Shown here: in pieces, positions 43,431 to 51,948 of the stretch
Layout of the letters: each line of letters opens with the position of its first letter
Position numbering within the stretch: position 1 is the stretch's first letter
Source: Paludibacteraceae bacterium
GTDB taxonomy: Bacteria; Bacteroidota; Bacteroidia; Bacteroidales; Paludibacteraceae
Direction: 5' to 3'
Length of the DNA stretch: 64,000 nucleotides
Assembly (NCBI GenBank): GCA_017478225.1
Contig: JAFVDX010000002.1
Location: forward strand, 62,001-126,000
Notes under the pieces: model-generated
Database searches by the model: none
The model's input: only the letters and a program-made list of their open reading frames with translations
Told to the model about the DNA's origin: nothing
Made by a program: the position numbers and the translations under genes

Positions 43431-45409
43431 TACAACCCCTCTATCTCTGCTAACACCTTTTCCGCCAGTTTCGATTTTCTGTCTATATGAGCCAATATCT
43501 CTTTCACCGTCGAATTCGACTCAAAGGTTCCGCGAACATTCTCAAAATCTTTCAAACGCTGTTCTTGATCACCATCTATTCCAAAACCGGTCTGGGCATT
43601 TAAGTTAAATTCTTTCTTCGCATCCTCATATATCATCTTGTCCAAACCTACTACCGACTCCTTCCACCTCTTTACTGTGTATTCTATCTTTTCCTTATTT
43701 ACTTCCTTATATGAACAACCCCATACGCGTTCCAAATGCTCCAATGCCCAAGTCCATTCGTATGAATAATAGTTCTTATGCATACTTATAAACCTTTCTT
43801 GTATCTCATCCAAACTCTTTATTCTACCATTTTCTATCTCATCCAACAACGCTGAAATCTCACTCCGTGGCACTATCAACGAACCGCAATCCACCCACTC
43901 ACCGCTTCCTGTCTGACTATCCGGCTTGAGTATCTCATGCAAATCACTCACACCCTTTTCCAACTGCTTCTCTATTCGTGAAATTAGCGAATTGCCTAAA
44001 AACTTCGATATGCCTATCTCATACAAACGCAAACCATTCTTCAACGACGAATTCCTTATCCTGCAATTGTTATAGCAATACTCCTCTGTCGTCATTCCGC
44101 TCAGTTGCTGTATCTCCTCTAATACCTCCCTTCCACGCCACATCTTCTGTATCGTATAAGGAGACAATAAATTAAAGTTTATCTGATCTATCTTAATCGG
44201 ATCTTTCCTATTATCACGCTTCGGCCATTTCTGTGCATCTCGTATCGTGCCTACTGAACGCAAATTCACCGCCGGCACCAAATAACTCTCCGTGGCATTC
44301 TCTATCAAATACGAAAATGGTAACTCACTCGTATCTGAATGTTTCGTATGACGACCCATAACCAAAGTAAATGCACCTATCTTCGCAGGCCATAATATGT
44401 AACTATCCGAGGTAGTCTTCGCTCCACGCTCTGCTACACCCTGATGTATCGGACCTAACTTATACATGTGATTCGACTGATTTGAGCCAGAACCAGCGTT
44501 CAAAAACGAAAACATACCCGCTATCAGCAATGTCGATTTATGGTGGGTAACCGTATATGGACCGGCAAATATCGCCGTCGCCTCACCATGCATCCCCTGA
44601 CAATTACTGAAAAACAACGAATCCAATGCCGAATAATGCTTACCAAATATACAACCCTGACCCACAAAACAACATGATATCAATGTACTATCACTTATCT
44701 CTACGCCCGACGAAATAATAAAATCATTGCATTTGACTCCTGAACCCAACTTCACAGGGGCGGCAAAATTAGAATTTATTGAACCGTTCTTCAACACCGA
44801 TACACCCTTTATCCTCGCTCCATCACCAATACGAACATTCTTTATACTTCCGCAATTAAGTATTCTTACATCCTTGCCAATATAACCCATATCAGATTCT
44901 TGCAACTTCGAATATTCATCTATCATCTTATGCAATTTATCCAATGCTTTGCTACGATGACGATATAATGTCATAATATATGCCAGATGCGCTGAAAGAT
45001 GGTCATATATAGGTATCTCTCTTCCACCGCCCTCGTTCATAACAGGAACACATATCCCATTTCCAAATCTGGTCCTACCATCTACCAATATCGCATTCAC
45101 ATTCTCTATACAAGTACCATCGTCTATCCTATAATTGGCTATATAATTGTGCACATTATATATGCGCACATCATCACCTAATTCTACATTATGAAGCATG
45201 GCATGTACTATACCCGAATGGACTGTAATACCACCAGGCAAATCATATTCTTTGGTAAACTTACCTAAACGAATATTACCTGAAAAACGAACATTATTCA
45301 CATAGTCGGTTGTAAAACCTTCTTTCACTTCTATCAATTGCCAATCCTTAGCACTGCAATTCTGCAACTTAAGTTGCTCAATCTCATTGGAGGTTAATTT
45401 TCGATACAT
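43430..45409 (-). CDS. DUF4954 family protein with left-handed beta-helix repeats
   Basis: 659 residues from the ATG at 45409; a longer frame to 45439 would start at TTG inside the -7 element. Residues about 65-330 consist of hexapeptide-type repeats (GDDVRIYNVHNYI, GKDVRILNCGSIKNV, IGDGARIKGVSVLKNGS), as in UDP-sugar acyltransferases. The C-terminal third is helical. Family function is not established; a nucleotidyltransferase or acyltransferase relation is possible. Highly conserved in Bacteroidales. Confidence 0.85.
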   Translation of the reverse strand: MYRKLTSNEIEQLKLQNCSAKDWQLIEVKEGFTTDYVNNVRFSGNIRLGKFTKEYDLPGGITVHSGIVHAMLHNVELGDDVRIYNVHNYIANYRIDDGTCIENVNAILVDGRTRFGNGICVPVMNEGGGREIPIYDHLSAHLAYIMTLYRHRSKALDKLHKMIDEYSKLQESDMGYIGKDVRILNCGSIKNVRIGDGARIKGVSVLKNGSINSNFAAPVKLGSGVKCNDFIISSGVEISDSTLISCCFVGQGCIFGKHYSALDSLFFSNCQGMHGEATAIFAGPYTVTHHKSTLLIAGMFSFLNAGSGSNQSNHMYKLGPIHQGVAERGAKTTSDSYILWPAKIGAFTLVMGRHTKHSDTSELPFSYLIENATESYLVPAVNLRSVGTIRDAQKWPKRDNRKDPIKIDQINFNLLSPYTIQKMWRGREVLEEIQQLSGMTTEEYCYNNCRIRNSSLKNGLRLYEIGISKFLGNSLISRIEKQLEKGVSDLHEILKPDSQTGSGEWVDCGSLIVPRSEISALLDEIENGRIKSLDEIQERFISMHKNYYSYEWTWALEHLERVWGCSYKEVNKEKIEYTVKRWKESVVGLDKMIYEDAKKEFNLNAQTGFGIDGDQEQRLKDFENVRGTFESNSTVKEILAHIDRKSKLAEKVLAEIEGL

Positions 45410-45436
45410 ATCTTCATATATATTAAATGTAGCGTG

Positions 45437-45444
45437 CAAAGATA
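45437..45444 (-). promoter_or_regulatory. -7 element of the DUF4954 gene
   Basis: TATCTTTG on the minus strand matches TAnnTTTG, 28 bp before the ATG. The -33 position holds only TTTC. Confidence 0.5.
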
Positions 45445-45490
45445 TAGAAAATATTTCAAAATGAAAATAAATTATTTCAAAAAATAAATA

Positions 45491-45600
45491 ATCTCTCCTA
45501 ATTCTCTAAAATCTCTAAGTCCTCTAAGTCAGCGCAGCGTTCTAAATCCTCTAAAATCTCTAAGTCCTCTAAGTCAGCGTAGCGTTCTAATTCCTCTATT
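45491..45600 (+). repeat. 9-bp-period array, longest in the window
   Basis: About twelve 9-mers, mostly CTCTAAGTC or CTCTAAAAT, with two AGCG(C/T)AGCG units, between divergent DUF4954 and bactofilin genes. Confidence 0.8.
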
Positions 45601-45622
45601 TCCCAAACAAAATCTTAAACTA

Positions 45623-45654
45623 ATTGTGAGATTAAAAAAAATCAACTACCTTTG
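45623..45654 (+). promoter_or_regulatory. Promoter of the bactofilin gene
   Basis: -33 ATTG at 45623-45626, 20-bp spacer, -7 TACCTTTG at 45647-45654; ATG at 45682. Confidence 0.65.
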
Positions 45655-45681
45655 CACGAATTTTAATAAAATTACATAACT

Positions 45682-46053
45682 ATGGCAACACAAACTAATC
45701 AACCAACTGGTACTTTGTACAATGCACTTACCGCAGGTAGCAAAATCATAGGAACTATTATTGCAGATAGCGATATTCGTATCGATGGTACTGTCGAAGG
45801 CGATCTCCAATGCTCAGGAAAAGTAGTAATAGGTGAAAAAGGACTACTTAAAGGTACTATCAACTGCCAAAACGCTGAAATACTCGGCAAACTCGATGGC
45901 AAAATAGAAGTCAAACAAACACTCGCACTCAGAGCCAGCAGCAATCTGCATGGCGAAGTTCGTACGCAAACTCTAATAGTTGAACCTAATGCTATATTCA
46001 ACGGGACTTGCGCTATGGGACAAAAACAAGAAACTTCGCCTATTAAAAAATAA
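45682..46053 (+). CDS. Bactofilin (polymer-forming cytoskeletal protein)
   Basis: 123 residues. The DUF583/bactofilin core (about 14-110) has repeating beta-helix turns, e.g. IIADSDIRIDGTVEGDLQC, GEKGLLKGTINCQNAEILG and KLDGKIEVKQTLALRASS. Bactofilins self-assemble without nucleotide into filaments involved in shape or envelope organisation. It is followed after 15 bp by the DUF1015 gene and likely shares a transcript with it. Confidence 0.9.
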   Translation: MATQTNQPTGTLYNALTAGSKIIGTIIADSDIRIDGTVEGDLQCSGKVVIGEKGLLKGTINCQNAEILGKLDGKIEVKQTLALRASSNLHGEVRTQTLIVEPNAIFNGTCAMGQKQETSPIKK

Positions 46054-46068
46054 TTTGACTTACAACTT

Positions 46069-47316
46069 ATGGCAACCATAAAACCATTTCGAGGCTATAG
46101 ACCACCCAAACAAATAGCCAAACAACTCTCCTCAAGACCATACGATGTGCTTAATTCTCAAGAAGCAAGACAAGAAGCACAAGGTAACCCCATGTCGCTA
46201 TATCATATCATCAAACCTGAAATTGATTTCCCCGTCGGAACTGATGAGCATGATCCGAGAGTGTATCTTAAGGCTAAAGAAAATTTCGACCTTTTCCGTC
46301 ACAACGGCTGGCTTGTGCAAGATGCTGATGAACACTACTATGTCTATGCACAAACAATGAACGGCAAAACTCAATACGGACTGGTAGTTGCAGCAAGCGT
46401 TGAGGACTATATGACAGGAAAAATCAAAAAACACGAACTCACCAGAAAAGACAAAGAAGAGGACAGAATGAAGCATGTGCGTGTTAATAACGCCAATCTC
46501 GAACCTGTTTTCTTTGCTTATCCGCATCGTGACGATATTGACCAAATAGTTGCTAACATCATAAAAAAAGAGCCTGAGTATGATTTCGTTGCTGACTTAG
46601 ACGGATTCAGACATACCTTCTGGGTTATTGACAACAAACAAACAATCAATCAAATCACTGACATCTTTAGCCAAATCCCATCACTCTATATTGCCGACGG
46701 ACACCACCGAAGTGCCGCTGCTGCATTAGTCGGCAACGAGAAAAAACTGCAGAATCCTAACCATACAGGCAAAGAGGAGTATAACTATTTTATGGCTGTT
46801 TGTTTCCCTGATAATCAACTTACTATAATCGATTATAATAGGCTCGTAAAAGATCTCAACAACCTCACTGACGATGAATTTCTCAAAAAATTAGAAGACG
46901 ATTTTATTGTTGTTCACAAGGGCAAAGAAATCTATAAACCTCAGCACCTGCATAATTTCAGCCTTTATCTTTCTGGCGAATGGTATAGTCTTACTGCTAA
47001 ACAAGGACGATATAACGACAACGACCCAATACAAGTCTTGGATGTTACTATCTCTTCAAATCTTATCTTAGATAAAATTCTTGACCTTAGAGACCTTAGA
47101 ACCAACAATAGAATCGATTTCGTTGGAGGTATCCGTGGACTCGGGGAACTCAAAAAACGAGTAGATTCGGGAGAAATGAGAATGGCCTTAGCACTATATC
47201 CTGTAACAATGCAGCAAATCATTGATATCGCTGATTCAGGAAATATCATGCCGCCTAAAACCACATGGTTCGAACCTAAACTAAGAAGCGGACTTATCGT
47301 TCACGAACTCATCTGA
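46069..47316 (+). CDS. DUF1015 family protein
   Basis: 415 residues. IKPFRGYRPP at the start, FPVGTDEHDPRVY, the strongly conserved LYIADGHHRSAAAALV near 211-226 and GIRGLGELKKRVDSGEM near 355 define DUF1015. The family has no proven reaction. In many Bacteroidales it sits with serC and serA; here those genes are 14 kb away and the gene lies behind bactofilin instead. Confidence 0.88.
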   Translation: MATIKPFRGYRPPKQIAKQLSSRPYDVLNSQEARQEAQGNPMSLYHIIKPEIDFPVGTDEHDPRVYLKAKENFDLFRHNGWLVQDADEHYYVYAQTMNGKTQYGLVVAASVEDYMTGKIKKHELTRKDKEEDRMKHVRVNNANLEPVFFAYPHRDDIDQIVANIIKKEPEYDFVADLDGFRHTFWVIDNKQTINQITDIFSQIPSLYIADGHHRSAAAALVGNEKKLQNPNHTGKEEYNYFMAVCFPDNQLTIIDYNRLVKDLNNLTDDEFLKKLEDDFIVVHKGKEIYKPQHLHNFSLYLSGEWYSLTAKQGRYNDNDPIQVLDVTISSNLILDKILDLRDLRTNNRIDFVGGIRGLGELKKRVDSGEMRMALALYPVTMQQIIDIADSGNIMPPKTTWFEPKLRSGLIVHELI

Positions 47317-47352
47317 AACTCACTTTTATAGATAAATAAGGCATTACTATTC

Positions 47353-49449
47353 ATGAGTAACCATCTTTCATATTTCTATCACTTTATCTGTCTGACTCTG
47401 TTAATCTGTTTAACAGGGTCATGTAGTGTTAAAGCAAGAATCAAAAAGGCAGATAAAAAATTCGATATAGGCGAGTACTACGAAGCAGGAAATATGTACC
47501 AGCAAATATATAAGCGAGTTAATGCAAAAGACAAACAAACACGCGCTTATGTGGCATTCAAACAAGGCGAATGTAACAGGTTGCTCAACAATCCTAAAGC
47601 ACTTAATGCTTATAAATCTGCTATCAGAAATAGATATAACGATAGTATTGTTTATCTAAGACAAGCCCAAGTGCTTCACTATCAGGGTAAATATGCCGAT
47701 GCTGCAAAAAATTATGAAACCTATCTCGTTAGTCATCCTGATGACGATTTGGCAAAAAACGGATTGATTGCTTGTAAGAATGTAGCGGAATGGAAAAAGG
47801 AATATACAAGATACAAGATATCCGTTGCAAAAGAGTTTAATGCTAAGCGTTCCTCTTCTTTTGCTCCGAGGTTTATAGGTGATGATGACGATGCGCTCAT
47901 GTTTACTTCCAACCGAACTCCAGCATCCAAAAAAAGCAAAAAATTCAGCGGCATAACAGGTGCACCCGTGAATGCACTATATTCTACTCGAAAAAATGCT
48001 GCAGGCAAATGGGAAGAAATAGAACCTACCGAAGGACTCACCCAAGACGATGTTGAAACTTCTGATGCTGCTGACAACTCTTCTGAGCAAGGCTCTGCTC
48101 AAAATTCTGAGGGCGGAGGCACTGACTTAGGTATCAATACCAAAGACAAAACCACACCCGATATTGGTGTTTGCTGCTTCTCCGCTGACGGAAAAACTAT
48201 GTATTTTACTTATAGCAAACCTATTAACGGACAAGACCAAGGTGCACAAATATATGTGTCTAATAGGGCAAGCGGCACTTGGGGAGAACCGCAAAGAGTA
48301 AAACTCTTCGAAGACTCTACTATCACTTGCGCACATCCCGCATTGTCTCATTCAGGTGATACTCTTTATTTTATCAGTGACGCTGAAGGCGGACAAGGAG
48401 GAAAAGATATCTGGTTTGCTGAAAATACAGGAGAAGGGTGGGGAATACCTGAAAATCTTGGAGCACCCCTCAATACAAAAGGAGACGAAATGTTCCCTAC
48501 TATACGAGAAGACGGAACAATCTATTTCTCATCTAATGGTCATCCCGGATATGGAGGATTAGACATCATCAAAGCCGTTCCTACCGAGCAGGGGTGGTTG
48601 TTATATAATATGGGAGCACCATTCAATTCTGAAAACGATGACTTCGGAATCACTTTTGAAAAAGGCAAAGAAAATGGATTCTTCTCTTCTAACAGAGGAC
48701 AAAAGAAAGGGTTTGATTTGATTTATAGTTTCCAACTGCCCGAGATGATATTCATGGTTGAAGGAACGGTTAATGACAACAATGGTGAAAATCTTACTGA
48801 TGCCATGTTGCGTTTAGTCGGAAACGACGGAACCAATCAGAAAATTCAGGTCAAAAGAGATGGTACATACAAAATCAAACTTAAAAAAGATGTACGATAT
48901 ATAATGCTTGCAAGAGCACGCGGACATCTTAATCAAAAACAAGAACTGAGTACGCTCGACCTCAAAGATACTAAGATATTTCATCAAGACTTCACACTCA
49001 TGCCTATCAGCAAGCCTGTGACGATGAATAATATATTTTATGAATTTGGTAAATATACGCTAACACCACAGTCTGAACAAGGACTTATGCAACTTGTCAA
49101 ACTACTCAACGACAATCCAAATATCACTATCGAATTATCTGCTCATACTGATAGAGTAGGCAATGACCAAGCCAACAAAACCCTTAGTGAAAAACGCGCA
49201 CAGTCTGTTGTAGATTTTCTCATTAGCAAAGGAATAGAAAAAGACAGACTTACACCTGTGGGATATGGCAAAGAGAAACCTGTAGTTGCTGACAAACAAA
49301 TTCATCAAAAATATCCTTTCATTCCTATTGAACAAGCACTTGATGAATCTTTTATCGATACACTAACCAAAGACCAACAAGATATTTGCAACACACTCAA
49401 CCGACGCACCGAATTCAAAGTGCTGAGCACTACATATAAACTATACTAA
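47353..49449 (+). CDS. PorE-like OmpA family lipoprotein (TPR, beta-propeller, CRD, OmpA)
   Basis: 698 residues. The lipobox LTGSC with Cys24 indicates an outer-membrane lipoprotein. A TPR region (about 30-145) is followed by WD40-like PD40 blades (about 155-460; PALSHSGDTLYFISD, FPTIREDGTIYFSSN). Then come a carboxypeptidase-regulatory-like domain (about 475-555) and an OmpA domain (about 565-698; NITIELSAHTDRVGND). This order matches PorE of the type IX secretion system, which ties it to peptidoglycan. An acidic, Ser/Gly-rich linker (about 230-262) interrupts the propeller. Other T9SS genes are not in the window. Confidence 0.8.
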   Translation: MSNHLSYFYHFICLTLLICLTGSCSVKARIKKADKKFDIGEYYEAGNMYQQIYKRVNAKDKQTRAYVAFKQGECNRLLNNPKALNAYKSAIRNRYNDSIVYLRQAQVLHYQGKYADAAKNYETYLVSHPDDDLAKNGLIACKNVAEWKKEYTRYKISVAKEFNAKRSSSFAPRFIGDDDDALMFTSNRTPASKKSKKFSGITGAPVNALYSTRKNAAGKWEEIEPTEGLTQDDVETSDAADNSSEQGSAQNSEGGGTDLGINTKDKTTPDIGVCCFSADGKTMYFTYSKPINGQDQGAQIYVSNRASGTWGEPQRVKLFEDSTITCAHPALSHSGDTLYFISDAEGGQGGKDIWFAENTGEGWGIPENLGAPLNTKGDEMFPTIREDGTIYFSSNGHPGYGGLDIIKAVPTEQGWLLYNMGAPFNSENDDFGITFEKGKENGFFSSNRGQKKGFDLIYSFQLPEMIFMVEGTVNDNNGENLTDAMLRLVGNDGTNQKIQVKRDGTYKIKLKKDVRYIMLARARGHLNQKQELSTLDLKDTKIFHQDFTLMPISKPVTMNNIFYEFGKYTLTPQSEQGLMQLVKLLNDNPNITIELSAHTDRVGNDQANKTLSEKRAQSVVDFLISKGIEKDRLTPVGYGKEKPVVADKQIHQKYPFIPIEQALDESFIDTLTKDQQDICNTLNRRTEFKVLSTTYKLY

Positions 49450-49457
49450 ACTTTCAC

Positions 49458-49475
49458 ACTCAGAATACTCAGAAT
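49458..49475 (+). repeat. Two-copy 9-bp repeat
   Basis: ACTCAGAAT twice in tandem in the 36-bp gap between two convergent genes. Confidence 0.6.
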
Positions 49476-49485
49476 GGTAAAGCAT

Positions 49486-50694
49486 TTATTTTCCTGCTAT
49501 TCTTTCAAATAATTTCAAGAATTGCTCCGACTCATATTGTCGGGAGAATATCTCTTTGTTCTTAACCTTTTGACGAGTAAAGCCTTTTGCTTTCCATTCT
49601 GCATATTTCTCCTCAATAAATGCTTTTATCTCTATGGCATTGTTTGCCGCCAAGCCGGCATTGGTATCTCTGATTACATCTGCCAAACACTCCTCATCAC
49701 TCCTCACACAAAGCACTGGCTTTTCTGTCCCTAATGCCTCGAAAAACTTTGTGGTCATCATCCCATGAACAGAACTATCCGAAGCCTTATTGCTAAATAC
49801 TAAACATATCGATGATTTACGAAGCAAATCCGCTATATCTGACAAATTAATAAAAGGTCTGATATCTATAATTGATTCATTTATCTCATACTCCTTTATA
49901 TATCTCTCTATTAAATTCCGACCTTGGTCGTTGGTATGTATAACTACTTTTAAGTCAGGCAACTTTATCTCTCTCAAGGCTTCAAAGAATATAGATATAT
50001 TCTGATGTGGCAATGGAAATACCTTACCTGTATATACCAACCTAAATTCATCACTCTTTATATCTTCTGCAAAAAACTCCTTCTTATCATAACCATTATA
50101 TATCAAATGACAGTTTGTGTTGTACCGACTCAGTACCTTAACATGCCACGGCGATACTGTTGTTACAGCACTTGCCTCACCAAGAGCCTTATTGCGTCGA
50201 TTCAGAGATATCTTCACATACCACTTGGCAAACAATCTAAGCCATTTTGAATTATGACTAAGGTAATATGACTGACTATTAGGAGCCTGCTCAACTATAT
50301 CGCGCAAATCTAATATGCAGGGAATATGCTTTTCTTGAGAATATGCAATTGCAGAAGTCAATGGGAATGAATAAAAAGAAGTGCAAAAAACCAAATCAAA
50401 ATTCTCACCTTTTGTCAATTCCTTTATTTTGTCTAAAAAACAATACTCTTTGTAATTAAAGAGTATTGTAAGAACATTCTTCCACGCCCAATCTATCTTT
50501 CCACAAAAAGAACTACCATATCTATATATTTCTACTTCATTTATCTTATATTGATGTGGAAAACTTAACTGTTCTGCCTTTTCTGATATCACCTTTATAT
50601 AATGCCCTGACTCGTGTAAATAGTCACACAAACTGCGCAAACGAGGTTTATACGCAGGACCTGTAAAAGCATCACATAAAACAAGTATTCTCAT
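49486..50694 (-). CDS. Family 4 glycosyltransferase
   Basis: 402 residues. The N-terminal domain begins MRILVLCDAFTGPAYKPRLR and contains DLRDIVEQAP and VTTVSPWHVKVL. The C-terminal domain has LVYTGKVFPLPHQN and FFEALGTEKPVLCVRSD, the GT-B donor-binding region. It resembles WcaI-like and capsule GT4 enzymes. Together with the deacetylase-like gene 19 bp upstream it forms a small envelope-glycan module apart from the main locus. Confidence 0.82.
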   Translation of the reverse strand: MRILVLCDAFTGPAYKPRLRSLCDYLHESGHYIKVISEKAEQLSFPHQYKINEVEIYRYGSSFCGKIDWAWKNVLTILFNYKEYCFLDKIKELTKGENFDLVFCTSFYSFPLTSAIAYSQEKHIPCILDLRDIVEQAPNSQSYYLSHNSKWLRLFAKWYVKISLNRRNKALGEASAVTTVSPWHVKVLSRYNTNCHLIYNGYDKKEFFAEDIKSDEFRLVYTGKVFPLPHQNISIFFEALREIKLPDLKVVIHTNDQGRNLIERYIKEYEINESIIDIRPFINLSDIADLLRKSSICLVFSNKASDSSVHGMMTTKFFEALGTEKPVLCVRSDEECLADVIRDTNAGLAANNAIEIKAFIEEKYAEWKAKGFTRQKVKNKEIFSRQYESEQFLKLFERIAGK

Positions 50695-50713
50695 TGTTCC
50701 CTATATCCTAAAA

Positions 50714-51934
50714 TCAGCCGTTATAATTTTTTGAAATATATGCTATTAGCGAACTATACAACGAACGATGATAACTTGTGTTAAGAGTATCATTATGCCA
50801 TAACAAAGTCAATTCACCACTATTCTGACAAGTCTTGTCTATCAGTTGCTCACATATATAATATGCTTCGTCCTCAGTCAGATTCATATATTTTTCAGAG
50901 GACAATGTGCAATCCATGACTGTAAGCGGATGCAAAGTCAAATTCGTAACTTTCAAGGTCTTAGGATTTATCCAGCGCACCGGACGACAAGTAAGCATTC
51001 GAAAACCGGCTCTATCTGCAAAACCCATCGTATAATCATCCGTTATCCCGATATCGGCCAACTGCTGCATATTATCTATACTCGTTGAGCGAAGATAATG
51101 ATGTCTTGAAAGATATATCTGCTCGCCTATCGCAGTCTCTAATAGTTGCTTTTCTGTTTGCATCAAAGGTTTTGGACCTGACCATTCGCCTGCGGCATAA
51201 CTCACATGCAAACCAATCTTGGCACCATTGCTTTTAATCAAACTTAACATCGCTTTGCAATCACTACCAAACAAATCGTACTGTGGATAATCATATATTT
51301 TACCATTGCCCGCTTTCAGAAAATATATTTGCTCTCCATGTATCTTGTTGTCTTCTTTTGTCAGCCATTCAAATGTCCAAGCAGGATCGTTGCGCCTATC
51401 TTTCAGAGCAGAAAGAGCCTCACTGATTTTGCCACGCTTTATTCCACCTGCAAAACCACGAATACTCCTATATCTACACAAACAATCTACATCATGAGTC
51501 AAATTCACATTACTGATTTTCTGCTCAGGTAATGGACGACCAAGGCGCTTCAACAAATGTCTTGAATACTCATCTATAAGTGGAATATTGAGCAGATTAT
51601 GCTTCCCAAGCAAAGAATGACATGCCAAAAACCTGCCATGTTGGTCTCTTTGGTTTATTATGGTTTCTTCTGCGCGAGATAGGAAAAAACATACAAACGA
51701 AATTATATCCATATCATCCGACATGCACCTACTTAGAATGATGCGCTCCACCTCCGGATAAAAATCCTGCCAATTCTTCTCCGGATTTATCAGAGGTGAA
51801 TTTTCTGAAGGTTTGATTACTACCTTATATTTTTTCCCCTCATCACTGTCTGCAGTATAACCGACCTCTTTTGCTGCATCCATATCTCCATACAGCAAAA
51901 AAGATATAATATAATCTATCGTTTCTTGTTGCAT
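50714..51934 (-). CDS. Polysaccharide deacetylase-like protein
   Basis: 406 residues. An N-terminal region of about 125 residues of unknown type is followed by a NodB-like domain: LTHDVDCLCRYRSIRG holds the HDVD metal motif, IGLHVSYAAGEW stands in the place of HxxxH, and ISLSRHHYLR-like and LLWHNDTL segments complete the active-site region. No signal peptide. It lies 14 bp after the carboxyltransferase gene and 19 bp before the GT4 gene on the same strand. Confidence 0.65.
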   Translation of the reverse strand: MQQETIDYIISFLLYGDMDAAKEVGYTADSDEGKKYKVVIKPSENSPLINPEKNWQDFYPEVERIILSRCMSDDMDIISFVCFFLSRAEETIINQRDQHGRFLACHSLLGKHNLLNIPLIDEYSRHLLKRLGRPLPEQKISNVNLTHDVDCLCRYRSIRGFAGGIKRGKISEALSALKDRRNDPAWTFEWLTKEDNKIHGEQIYFLKAGNGKIYDYPQYDLFGSDCKAMLSLIKSNGAKIGLHVSYAAGEWSGPKPLMQTEKQLLETAIGEQIYLSRHHYLRSTSIDNMQQLADIGITDDYTMGFADRAGFRMLTCRPVRWINPKTLKVTNLTLHPLTVMDCTLSSEKYMNLTEDEAYYICEQLIDKTCQNSGELTLLWHNDTLNTSYHRSLYSSLIAYISKNYNG

Positions 51935-51948
51935 TACCTAACAAACAA

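Noticed and set aside
45491..45600. Repeat array resembling a CRISPR
   Set aside because: The period is 9 bp with no unique spacers and no cas genes nearby; it is a simple tandem array.
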